This document shows positions 15,832 to 24,609 of a stretch of DNA of 64,000 bases, piece after piece. Numbering within the stretch: position 1 is the first letter of the stretch; each line of letters opens with the position of its first letter. The notes below the pieces were generated by a model that saw only the letters and a program-made list of their open reading frames with translations, had not been told where the DNA came from and did not search any database. The stretch lies in contig NZ_BBYJ01000033.1 of NCBI RefSeq assembly GCF_001528665.1, forward strand, positions 29,177 to 93,176, in the 5' to 3' direction. A program made the translations under genes and the position numbers. This DNA comes from Microtetraspora malaysiensis (GTDB taxonomy: Bacteria; Actinomycetota; Actinomycetes; Streptosporangiales; Streptosporangiaceae).

Positions 15832-17349
15832 TCACCGGCGGAGGGGAATCAAGGCTGCCGCGTCTTCGGCGGCCTGGCGGGCGAGGTCGGGGAGGACCGA
15901 GGTGTAGGTGTCGGCGGCGATGGTGATGGAGGACAGGCCGAGGGTCTCCTGAACGACCTTGAGGTCGTGCCCGGCGGCGAGGATGAGGGTCGCGGCCCCG
16001 TGGCGCAGGTCGTGCAGCCGTACGGGTGGTAGGTCGGCCTGGTGGGCGAGTCGCTCGAACTGGTCGGTCACGTGGGCAGGGTGGAGCGTCGCGCCGTTGC
16101 CCTGGGTGAACACGAAGTCGTTCTCCACCCAGTCGCCTCCCAGCGCAAGACGCTTCCGCCGCTGCTCTTTCCGGTGGGCGCGGAGGACCTTGATGGTCTC
16201 GCTGTCGAGGGCGACGTGGCGTTCGCCTGCTTCCGATTTCGGCTGTCCTTGATCCGTGGCCCAACCGAGCTGAGTGATCTGCCAGCGCACGGTGACGATC
16301 CCGGCTTTGAGGTCGACGTCGCTCCACCGGAGTCCGCATGCTTCACCGCGTCGCAGCCCTCTGAGGGCGATCAGGTGATAGAGGGCGTATAGGTCGTGGG
16401 TGCGGGCGGCGGAGAGGAAAGCTCCCGTCTGCTCCGGCGTCCACACCATGACGGCCGAGGGACGGGGCGTGGAGATGTAGACGTCGAGCGGACGCTTGCC
16501 GTACGGCCGCTGATGCTCGGTGGCGAACCGTTGCACGTAGTCGGCGCGCCAGGCTCGTACACGCTCGGGTGTCCAGATCAGTGCCTTTGGCCGCTTTCCG
16601 GACGGGAGTTCCACGAGGGCGGCGACGTTGATGTCGATGAGCCGCTGCTTGATCGCGGCGTTGAGCGCGGCCCGCAGCGTGGCGCGGATCCGCTGTTTGG
16701 AGGCTGCTCCCACCGGTCGGCGTCCCTTGACCAAGGCTCGGGTGGCCGTGTCGCCGGTCCTTCGGGCCTGTTCGATGGTGTCGTTGAGCTCGTCGATGGC
16801 GTCGAAGACGCTTGCCACATCGGAGACCTGGAGGCGATCAAGACGGATCCTGCCGATGTGGGGAAGGTAGTAGAGCCGGATGTGGCTCTGGTAGCTGCGG
16901 TAGGTGTTCTTCCGGAGTCCGATCCGGCTGGTCAGCCATTCGTCCAGCCAGTCGCCCACGGTGAGACGCCGGGTGAGGTCGCGGCCGCTGCGGACCTGGC
17001 GGCGAAGCCCGTCGGCATCCGGTAGCTGATGCGTCTCCTTCAGGCTGGTCAGGATGGCTTCGGTGATCTGGTTCAGGGTGTGGATGTCGTCAGGGTCGGC
17101 GAGAGCCAGGAGTTTCCGGGCGTGATCCATCTCTTGTTGGGCCGTGCCTTGGCTGTCGAAGCCGCCGCGTCGTAGCGGACTACGTCGCTTTCCGTCCAGG
17201 TTCAGTGGTAGCTCCAGCTGGTAGTGCCAGGTCCCATGGATGGCGCTCCAGGCTCCGCCGGTGCGGCGGAGCTTGGAGCACTTCTGGCCCAGTCGTCGGC
17301 CGGATTCGTCGCGGCAGCCGCACTGCTTGTAGGTCTTACCGGTCGCCAT
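15832..17349 (-). CDS. Tyrosine recombinase (site-specific integrase)
   Basis: A 505-residue integrase expected to insert and excise the element at tRNA-Lys. An N-terminal Cys-bearing region (CGCRDESGRRLGQKC) is followed by a core-binding SAM-like domain (LTVGDWLDEWLTSRIGLRKN). The catalytic domain has Arg I in ALRGLRRGEACGLRW, Lys in GQPKSEAGERHV, the HxxR box in RLHDLRHGAATL, and the nucleophile Tyr in AADTYTSV. The usual His/Trp before the Tyr (LGHSS) is Leu here (LGLSS), a form I believe occurs in other actinobacterial integrases. The phrase WTPE occurs twice (about residues 258 and 303). The gene overlaps the Xis-like gene by 14 nt and is co-transcribed with it. Confidence 0.93.
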   Translation of the reverse strand: MATGKTYKQCGCRDESGRRLGQKCSKLRRTGGAWSAIHGTWHYQLELPLNLDGKRRSPLRRGGFDSQGTAQQEMDHARKLLALADPDDIHTLNQITEAILTSLKETHQLPDADGLRRQVRSGRDLTRRLTVGDWLDEWLTSRIGLRKNTYRSYQSHIRLYYLPHIGRIRLDRLQVSDVASVFDAIDELNDTIEQARRTGDTATRALVKGRRPVGAASKQRIRATLRAALNAAIKQRLIDINVAALVELPSGKRPKALIWTPERVRAWRADYVQRFATEHQRPYGKRPLDVYISTPRPSAVMVWTPEQTGAFLSAARTHDLYALYHLIALRGLRRGEACGLRWSDVDLKAGIVTVRWQITQLGWATDQGQPKSEAGERHVALDSETIKVLRAHRKEQRRKRLALGGDWVENDFVFTQGNGATLHPAHVTDQFERLAHQADLPPVRLHDLRHGAATLILAAGHDLKVVQETLGLSSITIAADTYTSVLPDLARQAAEDAAALIPLRR

Positions 17350-17584
17350 CGGTGCCCGCCTTCTTGTCCGATCCGTCGGTCTGCTGGAGGCCGAGCAGGG
17401 CGAGCAGGTCGGCGGTGGGCACCAGGTAGGTCTTGCCGATGCGGATGATCCGGCAGGGAAACTGGCCGGTCTTGGCCAGTTGATAGGTCTTGGTGCGTCC
17501 CAGTCCGAGGGCTCGCCCGGCGGTGACCAGGTCGATCACAGCCGGGAGCTTGGCCAGCTCCGTCAGGGACATCCCGTGCCTCAT
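17336..17584 (-). CDS. xis: Excisionase-like helix-turn-helix protein
   Basis: An 82-residue MerR/Xis-type winged HTH. It contains TAGRALGLGRTKTYQLAKTG, then FPCRIIRIGKTYLVPTADLL, the standard layout of actinobacterial excisionases that bind arm sites and steer integrase toward excision. It overlaps the integrase start by 14 nt, the usual xis-int order. ATG at 17584 is used; ATG at 17572 (MSLTEL) is also plausible. Confidence 0.85.
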   Translation of the reverse strand: MRHGMSLTELAKLPAVIDLVTAGRALGLGRTKTYQLAKTGQFPCRIIRIGKTYLVPTADLLALLGLQQTDGSDKKAGTDGDR

Positions 17585-17666
17585 GCCGACACCCGAAAGT
17601 CGGTGGCGCGGGCGGACCCTGCCGGGGTGGTTGATCGACGCTCGGCTCCATGCCGGTGGTCAAGTG

Positions 17667-17699
17667 AAATCCGCTGGACCACCAGGGAAAATCCGCTGG
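17667..17699. repeat. Direct repeat AAATCCGCTGG, 22-nt period
   Basis: Two copies of AAATCCGCTGG lie at 17667-17677 and 17689-17699, just upstream of the xis-int operon. Two turns of helix separate them, so they could bind a regulator or the recombinase on one DNA face. Only position and spacing support a function. Confidence 0.35.
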
Positions 17700-17744
17700 C
17701 GCGGGCGGCGGGGTTCCCCCTGATCGGCGCGCTGAGAGCGGTGG

Positions 17745-18611
17745 TCATCGCGCATCACCATCCGTCGCGGTGTCGCCGGTCGGGGTGGTGAAGATGAGCA
17801 GGTCCTCGTGGGCGATGGCGTGGACGGGGATACCGCGGGCCTGGGCCCGGCGTGCCTCCTGGAGCTGGAAGAACGACGCACGAGACACGATCCGGTCATC
17901 GCGAACCCCGCACAGCAGGGCCGCGATCCGGTCGATCAGAATGAGCCCGGCGTGCTCGGCGATGTCGAGCACTTGGCCGGGCAGGTCGATCAACTCGCCT
18001 CGTACGCGGATCGGCCGGATAGTGATCGCCACGATCCCGCCGGGACGCAGTAGATGCCGGCAGCCGGTGAGGATCTCACCGAACCCCTCCATCAGTCTGA
18101 CCAGATCACGGTGGGCGAGATTGCCCGGGTCGTGGCTGTAGCGGTGGTTCCACTTCTTGATCCCCGGCTCGCCGGAGTCCCGGGTGGAGCGGATATGCCC
18201 GTGGGTGGAGGAGCCGTACGGGGGTGAGGTCAGCACCAGCGCCACACGGCCCGCGCTGCCTCCGAGAAGGACCCGGATACGGCGCGAGTCTCCGACGATC
18301 ACGCGGCTGGTGCCGGTCGCACCCTGGCGGTGGGCGTGCAGCAGGTTCGCGACGGCGAGGTTCGCCCAGCGGGCCTCGTACTCCACGCCTACCGCCTCCC
18401 GCCCGAGGTGGATGGCCTCCACGAGGGTGGTCCCGATGCCGCACATGGGGTCGAGGACCAGGTCGCCGGGCTGGGTGTAGGTAGCGATGACCTGGGACGC
18501 GATCGCGGGCAGCATCTTTGCCGGGTGGTCCATCGACGCCGGCAGGTAGCGGCCCATCCGCTGAGCGCGAGAGGTCAGGTTGCCCGTGGCCCACACCGAG
18601 GGCATCGTCAT
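17745..18611 (-). CDS. DNA methyltransferase, N6-adenine/N4-cytosine type
   Basis: A 288-residue SAM-dependent DNA methylase. The SAM site is DPMCGIGTTLVEAIHLGREA followed by VGVEYE; the catalytic motif is LTSPPYGSS, typical of N4-cytosine or N6-adenine amino-methylases. Order SAM-binding then SPPY-like catalytic motif with no separate large target domain suggests the small beta-type orphan methylases found on mobile elements. It begins ATGA-overlapped with the upstream gene, so the two are co-translated. No restriction enzyme is adjacent. Likely roles: protecting the element from host restriction or marking its own DNA. Confidence 0.83.
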   Translation of the reverse strand: MTMPSVWATGNLTSRAQRMGRYLPASMDHPAKMLPAIASQVIATYTQPGDLVLDPMCGIGTTLVEAIHLGREAVGVEYEARWANLAVANLLHAHRQGATGTSRVIVGDSRRIRVLLGGSAGRVALVLTSPPYGSSTHGHIRSTRDSGEPGIKKWNHRYSHDPGNLAHRDLVRLMEGFGEILTGCRHLLRPGGIVAITIRPIRVRGELIDLPGQVLDIAEHAGLILIDRIAALLCGVRDDRIVSRASFFQLQEARRAQARGIPVHAIAHEDLLIFTTPTGDTATDGDAR

Positions 18612-19405
18612 CGCGCGCCTCCCTTGTTTTCGATCTTCGTGAACAGCAGGACGTCGGCGTGTACGCCGACCGTCACGGGGGGTGCGGGTGCGCGGACGTC
18701 GTAGAGGTGGCCGAGGCCTTCGGGGGTGGCCTGGACGACCAGCTCGCCCTCGCGTACGGGAACCCGCAGCGCGATGACGTGCTGGGTGTAGGCGAACCCG
18801 GCGGCGCGGGCGGCTCGGATCAGAACAGGCGCCTGATCGCGCAGCCGTTCGCCCTCTCGGCGGGGAGCGGTGACGATGGCGAGGTGCCCGCCGTCGCCGA
18901 GGACCTGCCATGCGCCCCGCATCACGGCGGGCCGTTCGTCCGCGGAATCTCCGCTACTTGGACAGGCGGGGCACTGCTGTACGGAGTGGCATGGCGGTGC
19001 GTAGATGACCAACCGGGCTGTTCCAGCCTGCTTGGCCAGTGCGGCGTCCATCTGCTGAGGCGACCATGGCCGCAGGTATATGTCGGCCAGCTCTTTGGCA
19101 GAAAAGATCTCTTGAAGCTGGGCGCGGATGGCCTGGGCGTGCGCGACCTTGGGTACAAGGGCGATCGCTTTCCTCGCCTGCAGTACGGCGCAGGCGAGCG
19201 TGGCCGCGTTGATCGGGTGTGTCTCAACGATCAGCTCGCCGGGCTCGGTGCATGTGGAGATGAGGTGGCGGGCGAGCTCGATGCCGACCAGCGTGTTACG
19301 GCGCGGACACCTGACGGTGGCCTGTTCGTGTTCGGGCTGCTCGTCGGCGCAGAGCCAGACCGACAGCGGCAGGAGCTGCCGACCAGAGGTGGACGGTTTC
19401 GTCAT
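18608..19405 (-). CDS. Methyltransferase-like partner, apparently degenerate
   Basis: A 265-residue protein with the general plan of a DNA methylase. A LIVETHPINAATLACAVLQA stretch stands where DPMCGxGTT would be, and LVIYAPPCHS stands where the (D/S)PPY motif would be, so both SAM-loop glycines and the aromatic of PPY are lost. WQVLGDGGHLAIVTAPRREG matches the post-motif helix/strand seen in the true methylase. Its stop overlaps the start of the active methylase by 4 nt. I infer a non-catalytic subunit that pairs with it, perhaps for target recognition. ATG at 19405 is used as start. Confidence 0.6.
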   Translation of the reverse strand: MTKPSTSGRQLLPLSVWLCADEQPEHEQATVRCPRRNTLVGIELARHLISTCTEPGELIVETHPINAATLACAVLQARKAIALVPKVAHAQAIRAQLQEIFSAKELADIYLRPWSPQQMDAALAKQAGTARLVIYAPPCHSVQQCPACPSSGDSADERPAVMRGAWQVLGDGGHLAIVTAPRREGERLRDQAPVLIRAARAAGFAYTQHVIALRVPVREGELVVQATPEGLGHLYDVRAPAPPVTVGVHADVLLFTKIENKGGAR

Positions 19406-19518
19406 TGCGTGGTGACCCGAGGCGGTCACCGATCCCCAGCTACACCAGGGAATACCTCATGCCGCTCACCAGATCGGACAACCGATCAGCAGGTTTTGCA
19501 TTCCGACAGGTTAGTAGA

Positions 19519-21204
19519 TCATGGTTGCATTGGGGTAAGTGTCGCCACCTGACTACCAGAAGGAAGAACCTTGAGCAGGGCGTTGCGTAGTTCGTTGATG
19601 TTAGCGTCAGGTGCGCTGATGACTAGTGCGTTGCCCCTAGGGATACCGAGAGTGCGTGCGGTTTCCCGAGATACCAGCGCATCGATTGAGCCGAGGCTTA
19701 TTGGAGCAGAAGCTCCTATGCGCAAATTGCGCCCACTCCCTGCTACCGTTTCACCAGGAGCAATCCCGGTCTTACCGCTAAAGGTAAAAGAAACTAGGAG
19801 CTCGCCATTCGCGAGATTTTCCCATAGCGCGTCAGACTTTGCGGTCGTCCTGGGTGTGTAAGAGCGAAATGTGGACGGATCGACGCCAAGTGTCTGCGTC
19901 TGCGTGCCATCCAGTTCGACGCTGGCAGCATCTACTACTTCTAAATTCAAAACCCCTCTAAGGTGCTCTATCTTCGTAATGGATTTCCGGGGAATAGCAG
20001 AAGGTGCTATGGCGAATAGATGTGGTGTCTTTAGTGTTTTGAGTGGAGTAACGCTCATCGGGCTTTTTGGCGAGTCTGGCTGCTTGTTCGGAGTTGCTCC
20101 AGTATCCCCGCTTTGGGGAGGTGATGCATAAAGGCTTTGTATGGTATCGCTAATTCGCTCTTTGTTTACTATGACGAAAGCGGCGACGAGGATTGCAGCG
20201 ATCAATCCTATGCTCAGGAGAAGATTCCGAGGTGATCTGCTTCGGTCGCGATGGTCACTGGAAGACGTGTGCGTGCCAAATGCTGAGGGCTCAGTTTCAC
20301 CGCTGAGTGTTCGGTCCTCCGATTCCCCCCCAGCTTCCTCTTCAAGAGGAAGCTCATTGGTTTGCCCGATAGATGGATCAGCGAGATTGGCCAAGGTATT
20401 GAGAACCTGCTTGGCGGATGGGCGGTCCTCGGGATTCTTGGCGAACGCTGATGTTACGAGAGACCGAAGAGGTTCGCCTAGCTGTTCTGGCGTTCCGAGA
20501 TTGGGGGTGCCGGTCAAAATTCGATTTATGATTGCGGGAATGCTGTTGCCGCTGAATGCGGGACGTCCCGTTGCGGCGAATACCATAGTTGCGGCCCAAG
20601 CGAACATGTCGACGGCGGTGCCAAGAGGGGCATCGGAGAACTGCTCGGGAGCCATGTAGGCAGGAGTCCCAATTGCGTGGCTTGTTATTGGGGCCGATGC
20701 ATCTAGTGCTCTAGCGACCCCAAAATCGATCACCCTTGCACCGTCTGCACCAAGAAGGACATTGGATGGCTTGAAGTCGCGATGCACAATTCCAGCGCCA
20801 TGGATAGCCGCAAGTGCAATTGCGGTGTTTATGGCTAGCCGCTCCAGGTCGGCCCCATTTCGAGGCCCGTTCCGAGATACGTCCTCATGCAACGAGGTCC
20901 CTGTGACGTACTCACTTACGATATAAGGGCGATCTCCAACGTTCTCTATTCCGATCTCAATGACTGCCGCAGTGCAAAAACGGGCGACGCGCTTTGCTGC
21001 CGCAGCCTCCCTCATGAATCTGTCGCGCGTCGGGACGTCGGTCGCGAACCGGGCATGTAGCAACTTAACTGCAACTTGCTGCCCGTCTCCTCCTTTAGCT
21101 AGATAGACGGTGCCCTGGCCGCCCTCGCCGAGTCGTCCCGTGAGGACGTAGTCGCCCAGAGTGGAGGGATCACCGGGCCTGAGTGGGCTGACCTCCGACA
21201 TCAC
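19519..21204 (-). CDS. Transmembrane serine/threonine protein kinase (PknB-like)
   Basis: A 561-residue Hanks-type kinase. Residues ~17-275 are the kinase: GRLGEGGQGTVYLA (P-loop), VAVKLL (Lys), HRDFKPSNVLL (catalytic loop), VIDFGVARA (DFG), GTPAYMAPEQF (APE). A membrane span (LLLSIGLIAAILVAAFVIVN, about residues 327-346) separates it from an external C-terminal domain of about 200 residues. That domain is unlike PASTA and contains two recurring ISxxD-like segments (GNALVISAPDANINELRNAL). The DNA is strikingly AT-rich beside its neighbours, which argues for recent acquisition. Expected role: a membrane sensor kinase. Whether the ectodomain is a surface binder or a partner-protein site is unknown. 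Confidence 0.85.
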   Translation of the reverse strand: MMSEVSPLRPGDPSTLGDYVLTGRLGEGGQGTVYLAKGGDGQQVAVKLLHARFATDVPTRDRFMREAAAAKRVARFCTAAVIEIGIENVGDRPYIVSEYVTGTSLHEDVSRNGPRNGADLERLAINTAIALAAIHGAGIVHRDFKPSNVLLGADGARVIDFGVARALDASAPITSHAIGTPAYMAPEQFSDAPLGTAVDMFAWAATMVFAATGRPAFSGNSIPAIINRILTGTPNLGTPEQLGEPLRSLVTSAFAKNPEDRPSAKQVLNTLANLADPSIGQTNELPLEEEAGGESEDRTLSGETEPSAFGTHTSSSDHRDRSRSPRNLLLSIGLIAAILVAAFVIVNKERISDTIQSLYASPPQSGDTGATPNKQPDSPKSPMSVTPLKTLKTPHLFAIAPSAIPRKSITKIEHLRGVLNLEVVDAASVELDGTQTQTLGVDPSTFRSYTPRTTAKSDALWENLANGELLVSFTFSGKTGIAPGETVAGSGRNLRIGASAPISLGSIDALVSRETARTLGIPRGNALVISAPDANINELRNALLKVLPSGSQVATLTPMQP

Positions 21205-21696
21205 AGCTCTCCATCTACTGAGGTGGTACCCGAGGATATTCGGGATGTTTCTTGCATTGGCAACTTGTGGACAATATGCCCCGCTATGGTCGTCTATGTC
21301 ATATTTCGGTGTAATTTTGGCAAAATGGGCGGATTGGCAATTGTCCTAATATGCCCTTTTTAGGGCATTTTGTCGACATCTGCACTTTTCTCCGATTTGA
21401 GCGCTCGGGCTCCGTTGTGATCTAAGTCGCCTCGAGACTTTACCTACTCGTTGATCATCCATTCGGAGGGAGGTATCTCTGCAGGTCAATGCAAGTTTTG
21501 GGATACCGGTCCGATTTCCTTCGATTTGGGTGATCGGAAGTTGTTCTCGCAGGTCAGCGCGATTCGGTACACATCCGGGACAGCCTTCGGATGCCGCCCT
21601 CGAAGCGCTGGTCCCAAACTGGCTCCGAATTCTTCCCAAACCAGATGAGTGGCTGGACGTGTCCTGATCCATTCGGGCACGTCAACGGGGGTTCAC
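21205..21696. other. AT-rich gap between kinase and sigma-like gene
   Basis: About 490 nt without a credible gene. It contains the divergent promoters of the kinase and of the regulator at 21697. At 21351-21368 a short hairpin (ATGCCCT-TTTT-AGGGCAT followed by TTT) resembles a weak terminator or operator. The small open frames here have no protein-like composition. Confidence 0.5.
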
Positions 21697-22500
21697 ATGC
21701 CACGAATCTCGTACGACCGGCCAGAAGCGCACCCGGCCACCGCGCGGACGATCACCTGGGACCCGAGCCTGCTCGACACCGTCGAGCGGACTCTCCGGCA
21801 GCTCTGCGAGGGCCCCGCTCCGCTCGCCATCGACGGCAAGGCAATCGGGAACGGTCTGCCCGCCCGGCTCATCCCGCTCACCGAACTCCGCGCGATCCTG
21901 CTACACCCCTCGGCCGACCGCACCACCCGCGATGCGGCCTGGCGTGAGCTCATTACCCAGGCCAGGACGTACGGCGATGCCTGGACGATCGGCTGTGTCG
22001 GGGTGGCCCTGCCTGGCCTGCGGCACGTGATTTCCACCCTGTCCCGCGCAACCTCGGCAACCGACAGGGCGGACATCACCGCCGAGGTCGTCATCGGCTT
22101 CGTCCACGCCCTCGACGACATCGACCTGGACCGGCCCCGCATCATGCTCCGGCTGTGCCGTATCGCGCGAAAGGCGGGGCAGCGAGCGCGCCGGGCCGAC
22201 GTGGTTCCGGTCTCGCCGGACACGATCCTGCGGCCGATGTCGGCACCGCCCAGTGGCCACCCCGATCTGCTGCTCGCTGACGCCGTTGAGCAGGGGATCA
22301 TCACGAGGTTCGAGGCCCAGCTGATCGGAACCACCCGCCTCGAAGACGTGAACCTGACCGACGTCGCGGAGGCGCTCGGCCTCGGCTATGACGCGCTGCG
22401 CAAGCGCAGGAGCCGCGCCGAAGCCCGCCTGCGGGACGCGATCCTCGACGGCCGGGTCAGCACCAAGATTCACGACTCGATGTCCGATCCGGCCTTCTGA
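21697..22500 (+). CDS. Sigma-like DNA-binding regulator of the element
   Basis: A 267-residue protein. The N-terminal ~150 residues are helical (SLLDTVERTLRQLCEGPAPL; LIPLTELRAILLHPSADRTT), and ITAEVVIGFVHALDDIDLDR resembles a sigma region-2-like helix. The C-terminus is a region-4-type HTH (NLTDVAEALGLGYDALRKRR, then SRAEARLRD). Proteins of this type often precede T4SS operons on actinobacterial elements and are annotated as sigma-like. Start ATG 21697 is chosen; 16 upstream codons are possible. It lies directly ahead of the T4SS run and may control it. Confidence 0.6.
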   Translation: MPRISYDRPEAHPATARTITWDPSLLDTVERTLRQLCEGPAPLAIDGKAIGNGLPARLIPLTELRAILLHPSADRTTRDAAWRELITQARTYGDAWTIGCVGVALPGLRHVISTLSRATSATDRADITAEVVIGFVHALDDIDLDRPRIMLRLCRIARKAGQRARRADVVPVSPDTILRPMSAPPSGHPDLLLADAVEQGIITRFEAQLIGTTRLEDVNLTDVAEALGLGYDALRKRRSRAEARLRDAILDGRVSTKIHDSMSDPAF

Positions 22501-22516
22501 CCGGCGTATTTCCCGA

Positions 22517-22642
22517 GTGTCAGAGGTCCGCACCGGCCGGCGAAGGCCAGGCGGTCCACCGGTCCCCAGCCGCACCCGCCACCCGCATCCCGCGAAGGAG
22601 GAAACCCGGCGGCCCCACCGGTCGAGTGCGGACCTCTGGCAC
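22517..22642. repeat. 17-bp imperfect inverted repeat upstream of the T4SS operon
   Basis: GTGTCAGAGGTCCGCAC (22517-22533) is the reverse complement, with one mismatch, of GTGCGGACCTCTGGCAC (22626-22642). The arms flank ~92 nt just before the pilin-like gene and after the sigma-like gene stop. They could form a leader hairpin or two half-sites of an operator. Confidence 0.65.
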
Positions 22643-22672
22643 CAGCACCCAGCTGTCATCGAGGAGGCTCTC

Positions 22673-23038
22673 ATGCCCACGCCATCGCGCTCGGGACACC
22701 GCCGGATGGGCATCACCTGGACCCGCTGCTGGACCTTCGCGCTGATCGCTGTCGCCATCGTGCTCTGCACGTCGCCGGCCTGGGCCGCGGATCTGCTCGC
22801 CGCCCCGTCCTCGCTGAACCAGGTGATCGACAACCTGCGCAACGTCATCATCGGCCTGCTCGTCGGGCTGGCCACGCTGTTCCTGACCATCGGGGGCGTC
22901 CGCTACATGCTGGCCGGAGGCGACCCCGGTGAGGTCGAGGCCGCCAAGAAGACGCTCCGTTACGCCGCCTTCGGGTACGGCATCGCCGTCCTGGCGCCGC
23001 TTCTGGTCAACATCCTCAAAGGGATCGTGGGGGCGTAG
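22673..23038 (+). CDS. VirB2/TrbC-like pilin or small T4SS membrane protein
   Basis: A 121-residue protein: an N-terminal signal-like helix (WTFALIAVAIVLCTSPAWA, a likely cleavage site at AWA-A), then two membrane helices (LRNVIIGLLVGLATLFLTIG and YGIAVLAPLLVNILKGIVGA). This is the size and topology of VirB2/TrbC pilins and similar subunits at the head of Gram-positive T4SS operons. GAGGAGG lies before the ATG at 22673. TrbL/VirB6-like begins 3 nt after its stop. Confidence 0.75.
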   Translation: MPTPSRSGHRRMGITWTRCWTFALIAVAIVLCTSPAWAADLLAAPSSLNQVIDNLRNVIIGLLVGLATLFLTIGGVRYMLAGGDPGEVEAAKKTLRYAAFGYGIAVLAPLLVNILKGIVGA

Positions 23039-23040
23039 CG

Positions 23041-24609
23041 ATGCTTCGTCGTCGTTCCCCTACTGCCCGACGCGGAGATCCGCGGCTCGCGCTCAGCGTC
23101 GGCGTCCTCCTGGCGGTGCTCACGGCCGGCCTGCTGGTTCTTGCGACTTCGCCGGTCGCCGCCGCAGCTCCTCGTCCCACACCATCACCGCAGGTCGGTC
23201 GGACAACGCCGTCCACAGGCTGTGGGTGGCTGGACATGGGCTGCAAGGTGAACGAGGCGGTCAACGGCTGGTTCACCAGCCTGGTGCGGGACGCGGTCAA
23301 CCCGGCGTTCCGGCTGGTCGGGCAGAGCCTGCTGTCGTCTCCTCCGCCGTCGATGCTCGCCCGCGTCCAGGAGCTGGCCGGTCACGTCGCCCTGGTCGCG
23401 AACGCCCTGCTGGTGCTGTTCGTGCTCGCGGGCGGGCTGATCGTCATGTCGTACGGCAGCGTGCAGACCTCTACCACGGTCAAAGAGGTTGCCCCTCGCC
23501 TGGTGGTCGCGGCCATCCTCATCAACGGCTCGCTACTTGTCTGCGAGCAGGCGATCGAGCTGGTCAACGCGTTAGTGGAGGGCCTGCTCGGTGACGGCGT
23601 GAACCCGCAGCGCGCCGGCGATCTGCTGGCGGGCAAGGTCCTCGCCCTGGTCACCAACTCGACGGGCGCGGTGATCTATCTCGTCCTCATGGCCGGTACG
23701 GCGGTGCTGATGGGCACGATCCTCGCGTTCATCGCCGTCATCCGGATCACCCTGCTGCTGTTCCTGATGATTGCCGCGCCGCTCGCGCTGCTGTTCCACG
23801 CGCTGCCGCAGACCGAAGGCATCGCCCGGCTGTGGTGGCGCTGCTTCTTCGGGGTGCTGGCGATCCAGATCCTGCAAGCGCTGGTGCTCATCTTGGCGTT
23901 CAAAGTGCAGCTCACCCAGCCCGAGGCCCACTCCCACGAGGCCGTTCTCACCAGCGGCGACTCGCCGGTCGCGCAGGCCGCCGACGTGCTGATCCTGATC
24001 GGCCTGCTGTACGTGCTGATCCGGATCCCCGGCTGGGTGGCCCGCACCATCTGGCAGCAGGCACAGCCCCGCCTGGTGATGCGCCTGGCCCGTACGTTCC
24101 TTCTCTACAAGACACTCGGCGTCGTCGGTGGCCTGTTCCGCGGCTCCCGGAGTGCAGGGGCCGCCGCACGGCTGGGGTCGGCTCAAAAGGCCACTACAAG
24201 TGTGAGCCACATGGGTGGGCGAACCAGGCATGGGCTCGCGCTGGCCACCGGTCCAAGTCCCAGCGGTGCAGGGGGAACGACGCAACCCACCTCCGCCTCC
24301 GGCGCGGCTCCGGCCAACCGCAGTCCGGCCTCAACTGCTTCGCCCTCGGGTCAGCAACTCGCATTGCCGATCCCGCTCCCCGCGAACCGGGGCAAACAGG
24401 GGACACAGCTCGCCCTGCCGTTCCCGGTCCAGCGCGTACCGCGGCCGCAGGCCCCACCCATACCGCGCCCACGGCCCACGACCTGGGTCCGGCCCAAGCC
24501 GCCATGGGTGCAGGACCGGCTGCCCGGTATGCCAACCCGCCGCCCACGCCCGGTCCAGCTCCGGCTTCGTCTGGACCCTCCACCCGACCGCAAGGGAGGT
24601 AGGCGATGA
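23041..24609 (+). CDS. TrbL/VirB6-like polytopic conjugation protein
   Basis: A 522-residue membrane protein. After a signal-like start (LALSVGVLLAVLTAGLLVLA) there are about six further spans, such as VALVANALLVLFVLAGGLIV, LVLMAGTAVLMGTILAFIAV, LFLMIAAPLALLFHALPQ and VLAIQILQALVLILAF. The final ~150 residues are Pro/Arg/Gln-rich and cytosolic. This is the TrbL/VirB6 channel role in actinobacterial T4SSs. It overlaps the PrgI-like gene by 4 nt (ATGA). Confidence 0.78.
   Translation: MLRRRSPTARRGDPRLALSVGVLLAVLTAGLLVLATSPVAAAAPRPTPSPQVGRTTPSTGCGWLDMGCKVNEAVNGWFTSLVRDAVNPAFRLVGQSLLSSPPPSMLARVQELAGHVALVANALLVLFVLAGGLIVMSYGSVQTSTTVKEVAPRLVVAAILINGSLLVCEQAIELVNALVEGLLGDGVNPQRAGDLLAGKVLALVTNSTGAVIYLVLMAGTAVLMGTILAFIAVIRITLLLFLMIAAPLALLFHALPQTEGIARLWWRCFFGVLAIQILQALVLILAFKVQLTQPEAHSHEAVLTSGDSPVAQAADVLILIGLLYVLIRIPGWVARTIWQQAQPRLVMRLARTFLLYKTLGVVGGLFRGSRSAGAAARLGSAQKATTSVSHMGGRTRHGLALATGPSPSGAGGTTQPTSASGAAPANRSPASTASPSGQQLALPIPLPANRGKQGTQLALPFPVQRVPRPQAPPIPRPRPTTWVRPKPPWVQDRLPGMPTRRPRPVQLRLRLDPPPDRKGGRR

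Noticed and set aside
21346..21672. Small genes in the 21.2-21.7 kb gap
   Set aside because: The frames lack ribosome sites and protein-like composition; both strands read as random AT-rich sequence.
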